Source: WJMD01 sp964596015
GTDB taxonomy: Bacteria; Joyebacterota; Joyebacteria; Joyebacterales; Joyebacteraceae
Assembly: GCA_964596015.1 (NCBI GenBank)
Contig: CAZQSB010000011.1
Coordinates: 9,656-73,655 of the forward strand
Length of the DNA: 64,000 nt
Direction of reading: 5' to 3'
This document shows positions 59,001 through 64,000 of the stretch, in pieces. The notes beneath the pieces are model-generated. The model did not search any database. It worked only from the letters and a program-made list of their open reading frames with translations, and was not told where the DNA came from. Position 1 is the stretch's first letter; every line of letters begins with the position of its first letter. The position numbers were made by a program, and so were the translations under genes.

Positions 59001-59522
59001 TCATTCGATGGAGAACTCAAGGCGCTTGAGGACCGCGCCGTCGGCGTCGATGATATCGACGTGCCAGTCGCCCCTCCACTCCTCGATGATCCGCTTCGAG
59101 CTCCACGTTCTCCACCTCGGGCCGCGGACCTCGAGAGGGACGCGCGCCATCTCCCTGTCGCCCCAGTACCAGACGTGCAGGATGGTGTCCTCGCGCGCCG
59201 TTGCGACCTCGCTGAAGCAGCAGAGCCTGAGGACGCCGTCGTCGGGGGAAAGGAAGCTCCTTCCCGCTTCCGCCGGCTCGCTCTCCTCGATCCCCTTGCA
59301 GACGTACGCTCGAAGCACCCGGACTCCGCTCTCAGACACCTCGCCTTCGGGCGTCGCGGCCGTGGTGTCCGAGACGGCGTCGGTCGAGGACGCCGTGTCT
59401 GCGACCACGCTCTCCACTTCCGTCGTGTCGGCCTCCCCGGACGTCTCCTCCGTCCCGGATTGGGCAAGAGCTGTCCCGCACATCAGAAGAAGCGACACTG
59501 TGATGAGCCATGCCCATCTCAT
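59001..59522 (-). CDS. DUF2914 domain-containing exported protein
   Basis: Protein of 173 aa. Signal peptide MRWAWLITVSLLLMCGTALA, then an acidic Thr/Glu-rich linker (about 22-65), then the DUF2914 domain (VYVCKGI-like AYVCKGIEESEPAEAGRSF, DTILHVWYWGDREMARVPLEV, RTWSSKRIIEEWRGDWHVDII). The family is widespread in envelope-associated operons, with no defined biochemistry. It has its own promoter with a leader of about 250 nt. Confidence 0.8.
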   Translation of the reverse strand: MRWAWLITVSLLLMCGTALAQSGTEETSGEADTTEVESVVADTASSTDAVSDTTAATPEGEVSESGVRVLRAYVCKGIEESEPAEAGRSFLSPDDGVLRLCCFSEVATAREDTILHVWYWGDREMARVPLEVRGPRWRTWSSKRIIEEWRGDWHVDIIDADGAVLKRLEFSIE

Positions 59523-59777
59523 ACTGACCCCCGCGTGACGGCGCCGCGCCGCCGTCCGGCGACGGGCTCATGGTGAATGAGGAACCGGCGAGATGGTCGA
59601 GGCCGCCGGCAGGCCTGTTCAGTCGCAGAGCGGTCGCAGGCGGCCCCGGGAAGGAGGCCCGCCTCTGCCGGCATCGGGTCCGTGACCGGACTTCCTTCCC
59701 GCGAGGCGCCGGAGATGGCTCGGCTCGGGCTCCTGTGAGAGACCCGCCGGGGAGGTCCCGATGCCGTGACACAGTTG
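59523..59777 (-). other. Long GC-rich leader of the DUF2914 gene
   Basis: Between the promoter (59778-59806) and the start codon lie about 250 nt without a convincing gene. The transcript is GC-rich with repeated hairpin potential (for example around GCGCCGTCACG). It could be a structured leader; I recognise no known riboswitch. Confidence 0.35.
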
Positions 59778-59806
59778 AGACTAGTGGGTGGCCGAACGGC
59801 TGTCAA
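59778..59806 (-). promoter_or_regulatory. Promoter of the DUF2914 gene, overlapping the cysE stop
   Basis: Minus strand TTGACA (59801-59806), a 17-nt spacer and TAGTCT (59778-59783). Perfect -35, weak -10. Confidence 0.5.
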
Positions 59807-60441
59807 GAGGACCGGCGGTCCTTCAGGAAGGACTCAAGCTCGTCAAGCCGTTGCTCGAGTTCGCTCATCTTCTGCTGGACGGGGTCGGGCATCTCGGCGT
59901 GATCGAGTGGGAAGCGGACCACTCTCTCCCCCTTGTGACGGACCACCCTCGCGGGAACGCCGACAACGGTGCAGTGGTCCGGCACGTCCTTGACGACCAC
60001 GGAGCCCGCGCCGACCCGAACGTCCCTTCCGACCGTGATGTTGCCCAGGACCGACGCCCCGGCGCCGACGACGACGTTGTCGTGGAGGGACGGGTGGCGC
60101 TTCCCGGTCTCCTTCCCCGAACCTCCGAGCGTGACGCCCTGATACAGCGTCACGTTATCGCCGATGATGGTGGTCTCCCCTATCACGACGCCCATGCCGT
60201 GGTCTATGAAGAGCCCGCTGCCGATCCGGGCGCCGGGGTGGATCTCGATGCCCGTCAGCCAGCGGGCGAACTGCGAGACGGTTCTCGCGAGGAAGCAGAG
60301 TCGCGCGCGCCACAGCGCGTGCGCCGCTCGATGGAGCAGCACGGCGTGAAAGCCGGGATATGAGAGGACGACTTCAAGGAGGCCCGAGACGCCCCGCGCC
60401 GCGGGGTCGCGGTCCCGGGCCGCCCGGATGAGATCGCGCAT
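59803..60441 (-). CDS. cysE: Serine O-acetyltransferase (short CysE/EpsC form)
   Basis: Left-handed beta-helix acetyltransferase (212 aa) making O-acetylserine for cysteine synthesis. Hexapeptide repeats run from IHPGARIGSGLFIDHGMGVVIG through GDNVTLYQGVTLGG and GAGASVLGNITVG, with the catalytic His in FIDHGMG. The N-terminal helical domain is short, as in EpsC-like enzymes. The C-terminus has an acidic/Gln-rich helix that may bind CysK. ATG 60441 follows GGGAG. It is downstream of glnS. Confidence 0.94.
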   Translation of the reverse strand: MRDLIRAARDRDPAARGVSGLLEVVLSYPGFHAVLLHRAAHALWRARLCFLARTVSQFARWLTGIEIHPGARIGSGLFIDHGMGVVIGETTIIGDNVTLYQGVTLGGSGKETGKRHPSLHDNVVVGAGASVLGNITVGRDVRVGAGSVVVKDVPDHCTVVGVPARVVRHKGERVVRFPLDHAEMPDPVQQKMSELEQRLDELESFLKDRRSS

Positions 60442-60478
60442 CGGTGCTCCCGTTCGGACTGGACAGGCCGCCCGCAGG

Positions 60479-60518
60479 AAAAAAGGGCAAAATCCGTGCC
60501 ACAGGCCGGCGCCGGTGG
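60479..60518 (-). terminator. Weak terminator after glnS
   Basis: On the minus strand CCAC-CGGC..GCCG..GTGG (60499-60518) forms a short imperfect stem; 14 nt later TTTTTT (60479-60484) is the longest T-run on this strand here. It probably separates glnS from cysE, although the spacing is long for a textbook terminator. Confidence 0.35.
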
Positions 60519-60575
60519 TCGCCGCTCGGACGGCCGGCGACGTGAGGGAACGCGGCGCGCCGCCCCGGGACACCT

Positions 60576-62246
60576 CTACCCGCGCGCCTTCGCGATCTTC
60601 GCCCACGTGTCCCTCAGAGCGACGGAGCGGTTGAAGACAAGCCGGCGATCGGTGTCGCGCGTGAAGTACCCGAGCCGGAGGAACTGGCAGGGTTCTCCCG
60701 GCGCCGCGTTCTCGAGGGACGGTTCCACGCGGGCGCCGCGCGCGACCACGAGGGACTCCGGGTTGACGAGCTCCGTGATGTCGACCTCGCCCTCCTCGGG
60801 CGGCTCCACGAGGAGATGGTCGTAGAGTCTGACCTCGGCCTCGAGGGAATGCTCCTCGCTGACCCAGTGAAGCGTGCCCCTGACGCGGCGTCCGTCCGGC
60901 GCCTCGCCGCCCCGCGACTCCGGGACGTACGTGCAGCGGATCTCCCTGACGCGACCGTCCGCGTCCTTCAGGACATCGGTGCACGTCACCAGGTACGCGT
61001 GCTTCAGCCGAACCTCTCTGCCGGGAGCGAGCCTGAAGAACTTCTTCGGTGGATCCTCCATGAAGTCGTCGCGTTCGATGAAGAGGTTCCGCGAGAAGGG
61101 CAGCATGCGTGTGCCGGCCTCCTCGTCCTCTGGGTTGTTGACGGCCTCGACCTCCTCCGTCCTGCCATCGGGGTAGTTCTCAATGACGACCCGCACCGGG
61201 TCGAGCACCGCCATCACGCGCCTGGCCCTGCGGTTGAGGTCGTCGCGGAGGCAATGCTCCAAGAGCTCGATCTCGATGGTCGTCGGCGTCTTGGCCACCC
61301 CGACCCTGTTCAGGAACTCCCGGATCGCCTCGGGGGTGTAGCCGCGTCTCCGGAGGCCCGCGATCGTCGGCATGCGGGGGTCGTCCCACCCCTCCACATG
61401 TCCCTCCTCAACGAGCCTGCGAAGGCGACGTTTCGAAAGAACGGTACGCGTCAGGTTGAGGCGCGCGAACTCCGTCTGACGGGGATGGTGAACGTCGAGC
61501 TGATCGAGGTACCAGTCGTAGAGCGGACGATGGCTCTCGAACTCGATGGAGCAGTTCGAGTGCGTGATCCCCTCGATCGAGTCGGAGAGCGGATGAGCGA
61601 AATCGTACATCGGGTAGATGGCCCACGCGTCGCCGGTCCTGTGGTGAGCGACGTGAAGGATGCGGTAGATGACCGGATCCCTGAGGAGCATGTTGGGCGA
61701 CGACATGTCGATGCGCGCCCTGAGCGTGCGCGACCCGTCTTCGAACTCTCCGCGCCGCATCCTCTCGAAGAGTTCGAGGTTCTCCTCGACGGTCCGGTCG
61801 CGGTACGGACTCGGACGCCCCGGCTCGCGGATCGTCCCCCGGTACTCAGCGGTCTCCTCTGGCGTCAGGTCGCACACGTACGCCTTCCCCATCCGGATGA
61901 GCTCGCGGGCGTACTCGTAGAGCTTGTCGAAGTAGTCGGACGCGAAGTAGAGACGGTCGTCCCAGTCGAAGCCGAGCCAGCGGACGTCGGTCTGGATCGA
62001 CTCGACGAACTCCTCCTCTTCCGCGAGAGGGTTCGTGTCGTCGAAGCGGAGGTTGAAGAGCCCGTCATACTCCTGCGCGAGCGAGTAGTTCAGGTTGATC
62101 GCCTTCGCGTGGCCGATGTGAAGATACCCGTTCGGCTCGGGCGGAAAGCGCGTGTGCACCCGGCCCCCGTATCGGCCCGTCCGGTTGTCCTCCTCCACGA
62201 TCGCGCGCACGAAGTCGAGAGGCTTCTCGGCTGCGTTCTCCGGCAT
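60576..62246 (-). CDS. glnS: Glutaminyl-tRNA synthetase
   Basis: Class I synthetase (556 aa, close to E. coli 554) charging tRNA-Gln directly. HIGH is present in PPEPNGYLHIGHAKAI (residues 43-46); the KMSKS equivalent is TVLSKRRL; DDTNPL, GITHSNCSIEFESHRPLYDW and the C-terminal anticodon-binding beta-barrels (FERNLFIERDDFMEDPPKKF-like) are all there. ATG 62246 follows GGAG by 6 nt. It is divergent to gltX and near tRNA-Gln, so this organism likely uses direct glutaminylation. Confidence 0.97.
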   Translation of the reverse strand: MPENAAEKPLDFVRAIVEEDNRTGRYGGRVHTRFPPEPNGYLHIGHAKAINLNYSLAQEYDGLFNLRFDDTNPLAEEEEFVESIQTDVRWLGFDWDDRLYFASDYFDKLYEYARELIRMGKAYVCDLTPEETAEYRGTIREPGRPSPYRDRTVEENLELFERMRRGEFEDGSRTLRARIDMSSPNMLLRDPVIYRILHVAHHRTGDAWAIYPMYDFAHPLSDSIEGITHSNCSIEFESHRPLYDWYLDQLDVHHPRQTEFARLNLTRTVLSKRRLRRLVEEGHVEGWDDPRMPTIAGLRRRGYTPEAIREFLNRVGVAKTPTTIEIELLEHCLRDDLNRRARRVMAVLDPVRVVIENYPDGRTEEVEAVNNPEDEEAGTRMLPFSRNLFIERDDFMEDPPKKFFRLAPGREVRLKHAYLVTCTDVLKDADGRVREIRCTYVPESRGGEAPDGRRVRGTLHWVSEEHSLEAEVRLYDHLLVEPPEEGEVDITELVNPESLVVARGARVEPSLENAAPGEPCQFLRLGYFTRDTDRRLVFNRSVALRDTWAKIAKARG

Positions 62247-62314
62247 CCCTGTCTCCTCGAGGAAGCGTGATACCGGCCGCTCCCGGCGGCCGGCGAGGGT
62301 GGTCCTTCCGGAGC

Positions 62315-62343
62315 ATTGTACGATGAGGCCGCGCTTCTGGCAA
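62315..62343 (-). promoter_or_regulatory. Promoter of glnS
   Basis: Minus strand TTGCCA (62338-62343), a 17-nt spacer and TACAAT (62315-62320), ten of twelve matches, about 70 nt before the start. Its -35 lies 10 bp from the -35 of the divergent gltX promoter. Confidence 0.65.
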
Positions 62344-62353
62344 GACGCCCGGC

Positions 62354-62383
62354 TTGACAGCGGCTTCCGGGCGGTGCTAGCAT
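62354..62383 (+). promoter_or_regulatory. Promoter of gltX
   Basis: TTGACA (62354-62359), an 18-nt spacer and TAGCAT (62378-62383), about 120 nt before the gltX start. It is back-to-back with the glnS promoter. Confidence 0.6.
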
Positions 62384-62395
62384 CCGTTCTGGGTG

Positions 62396-62417
62396 CGCGG
62401 CCTCGTCCGAGGCCGCG
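62396..62417 (+). promoter_or_regulatory. Stem-loop at the 5' end of the gltX leader
   Basis: CGCGGCCTCG (396-405) pairs perfectly with 408-417, loop TC (in practice 9 bp with a 4-nt loop). It begins about 5-6 nt after the predicted transcription start and would form the very 5' end of the mRNA, so it may stabilise the RNA or attenuate expression. Confidence 0.4.
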
Positions 62418-62507
62418 TTCCTGACTGCGCCGCCGGAACCCCGCCCCGCGCCCCGTTTCCCGGCCCGGCCGCGGCGCGAGGAGAGCAAGAGCCACCTGGA
62501 GACGCCC

Positions 62508-63956
62508 ATGCGAGTACGTTTCGCTCCGAGCCCCACCGGCTACCTCCACATAGGGGGCGCGAGGACCGCGCTCATGAACTGGCTGCTCGCGCGGCACAAC
62601 GACGGCGCCTTCATTCTCCGCATCGAGGATACCGACAGGGAGCGCTCGACCGCGGAGTTCGCCGACGCCATCGTCGAGGACCTCGCGTGGCTCGGCCTCG
62701 ACTGGGACGAGGGACCCGGCGTCGGCGGCTCGTACGGACCCTATTTCCAATCGCAGCGGAGCGGTTCGTACACTCCCATGCTCGAGCGTCTGCTCGAGAC
62801 CGGCGCCGCCTACAAGTGCTTCTGCTCATCCGAGGAACTTGAGAAGAGAAGAAGCGCAGCGCCGGCAGGAGGACGGGACTGGCGCTACGACCGGAAGTGC
62901 CTCGCGCTCGACGAAGAGCAGTGCCGCGAGTTCGAGAACAAGGGACGCCCGTTCGTGGTCCGGTTCCGCGTACCGGAGGGCCGGACCCAGATCGACGACA
63001 TGGTCCAGGGCCGGGTCGTCGTCGACAACTCCGAACTGGATGATCTGGTGCTCGCGCGTTCCGACGGGACGCCGACGTACAATTTCGTCGTGGTGGTCGA
63101 CGACCTCACAATGAAGATCACCCACGTCATTCGCGGCAGCGACCATCTTTCGAACACGCCGAAGCAGGTCCTCCTCGCCCGCGCCCTCGGCGGCGAACCG
63201 CCGAGGTTCGGTCACCTTCCTCTCGTCCTCGGACCCGACGGCAAGGTCCTCTCGAAGCGCCGCGGCGCGCTGGCGGTCGGAGAGTACCGCAGCGCGGGCT
63301 TCGTCAGAGAGGCGCTCGTCAACTACCTGGCGCTCCTCGGATGGTCGCCCGGCGACGACCGCGAGTTCTTCTCTCTCGACGAGCTCGTCGAGGCCTTCGA
63401 CGTCGCCCGGGTCGGCAAGAAGCCGGCGGCGTTCGACCCCGACAAGCTCCTCTGGATGAACGAGCAGTGGCTGGTACGGCTGGGACCGGCGGAGCGGGCC
63501 CGCAGGGTCGTGCCGCGGCTCGCCGAGGCGGGCTGTCTCGAAGGGGAACTGAGCCCCGACGAGTGGGCCAGGATCGAGCGGATCGTCGAGCTCGTCGGTG
63601 ACCGCATCAAGACGCTGGACGACGCCGTCGACCAGATCGGCTTTTTCCTTGCAACGTCGTTGAGCTATGATAATATTGACGTTCTGAAGGTGCTGGCCAA
63701 GCCCGGCGCGGGGAACCTACTGGCCGGGCTTCACGATGTTCTGGAGTCGGCGCCTTCCTTCGAAACCGAGGATCTGGAGCCACTGATCCGCCGGTTCGCG
63801 GAGCGCGAGGGCGTGGGTCTCGGCAAGGTCGCGCAACCGCTCCGCGCGGCGGTCAGCGGAAGGACGGCGACCCCGGGCATCTTTGAGACGCTGTCTCTCA
63901 TCGGCAGGGAGAAGGTGCTCGAACGGATCACGGAGGCGATGAAGCACACGAAATAG
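62508..63956 (+). CDS. gltX: Glutamyl-tRNA synthetase
   Basis: Class I synthetase (482 aa). HIGG in PSPTGYLHIGGARTALMNW, Zn-type cysteines in YKCFCSSEELEKRR..YDRKC, the KMSKS equivalent KVLSKRRGALAV, and the anticodon-binding C-terminus are intact. It is the only plus-strand gene in the last 18 kb besides the tRNA. The tRNA-Gln gene follows 2 nt after its stop, so they are likely co-transcribed. The length and motifs do not tell whether it is discriminating (tRNA-Glu only), but glnS makes that likely. Confidence 0.97.
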   Translation: MRVRFAPSPTGYLHIGGARTALMNWLLARHNDGAFILRIEDTDRERSTAEFADAIVEDLAWLGLDWDEGPGVGGSYGPYFQSQRSGSYTPMLERLLETGAAYKCFCSSEELEKRRSAAPAGGRDWRYDRKCLALDEEQCREFENKGRPFVVRFRVPEGRTQIDDMVQGRVVVDNSELDDLVLARSDGTPTYNFVVVVDDLTMKITHVIRGSDHLSNTPKQVLLARALGGEPPRFGHLPLVLGPDGKVLSKRRGALAVGEYRSAGFVREALVNYLALLGWSPGDDREFFSLDELVEAFDVARVGKKPAAFDPDKLLWMNEQWLVRLGPAERARRVVPRLAEAGCLEGELSPDEWARIERIVELVGDRIKTLDDAVDQIGFFLATSLSYDNIDVLKVLAKPGAGNLLAGLHDVLESAPSFETEDLEPLIRRFAEREGVGLGKVAQPLRAAVSGRTATPGIFETLSLIGREKVLERITEAMKHTK

Positions 63957-63958
63957 GC

Positions 63959-64000
63959 TGGGGAGTCGTCTAGTGGCAGGACAGCGGACTCTGGATCCGT
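63959..64000 (+). tRNA. tRNA-Gln (anticodon CUG), 5' part only
   Basis: TGGGGAGTCGTCTAGTGGCA begins a tRNA acceptor and D-arm typical of bacterial tRNA-Gln. The anticodon stem GCGGA/TCCGT encloses loop CTCTGGA with anticodon CTG at 63991-63993. The window cuts the gene after the anticodon stem, so the T-arm and 3' end are missing. Confidence 0.85.

Noticed and set aside
59523..59777. RNase P RNA or a known riboswitch, suggested by a short 'GGAAGTCCGG'-like match
   Set aside because: The other conserved RNase P blocks are missing, and I recognise no riboswitch core.

Overview
The window is GC-rich, gene-dense bacterial chromosome. I see no rRNA, insertion sequence, prophage or CRISPR array; one tRNA gene runs off the right edge. 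The organism is a diderm: it has LptD, a Wza-type exporter and outer-membrane-like secreted proteins. Several traits point to the FCB group outside classical Bacteroidota, for example Eisenbacteria- or Krumholzibacteriota-like lineages. These are a PorX-type response regulator with a Bacteroidota-like histidine kinase, two secreted proteins ending in 'NPFNPVT' FlgD/type IX-like C-terminal domains, and Omp28-like proteins. The placement is inference. Most genes lie on the minus strand, are packed in 1-13 nt overlaps (often ATGA or GTGA), and have clear Shine-Dalgarno sites. Several promoters are close to TTGACA-N16/18-TATAAT.

Layout. 1-5.4 kb: a CDP-alcohol phosphatidyltransferase and inositol-3-phosphate synthase (probable inositol-phospholipid synthesis), thymidylate kinase, a C-terminal processing protease and an arylsulfotransferase-like protein. 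5.4-11.6 kb: rsmI, recJ, slipin/NfeD, and a GCS2-type ligase overlapping an unknown beta-rich protein. 11.7-20.8 kb: HU, lptD, ROK kinase, an orphan UgpC-like ATPase, folC, accD, punA. 20.8-25.3 kb: rimI, tsaB and tsaE, coupled to porX and its kinase. 25.6-42.3 kb: serS, then a polysaccharide locus with wecA-like, epimerase, glycosyltransferase (including a GT2-GT4-GT4 fusion), ligase/polymerase, flippase, Wzz, Wza, RmlC-like, UDP-glucose dehydrogenase and MBL-hydrolase genes. 42.4-47.6 kb: small proteins, a membrane TPR protein on the plus strand, a universal stress protein and a DASS transporter. 47.7-55.7 kb: a secreted redox/peptidase operon of TlpA, beta-barrel, Omp28 lipoprotein, thioredoxin-like Omp28 with C-terminal sorting domain, and M14 carboxypeptidase. 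55.9-58.7 kb: deoxynucleoside kinase, then an ArsR-thioredoxin-TlpA-(putative selenoprotein)-L,D-transpeptidase operon. 59-64 kb: a DUF2914 protein, cysE, divergent glnS and gltX, and tRNA-Gln(CUG).

The most exciting element is at 57179-57352. It is a tiny membrane-protein frame interrupted by one in-frame UGA. Read through as selenocysteine, it continues 25 codons and ends exactly in a GTGA overlap with the next gene. A GC stem with a GGA loop sits 24 nt after the UGA, as expected for a bacterial SECIS. The neighbours are all thiol-redox genes with an ArsR regulator and a near-perfect promoter. Other points of interest are the PorX system fused translationally to the t6A genes, the TlpA/Omp28/M14 export operon, the inositol-lipid pair, and several strong stem-loops without U-tracts at gene ends.
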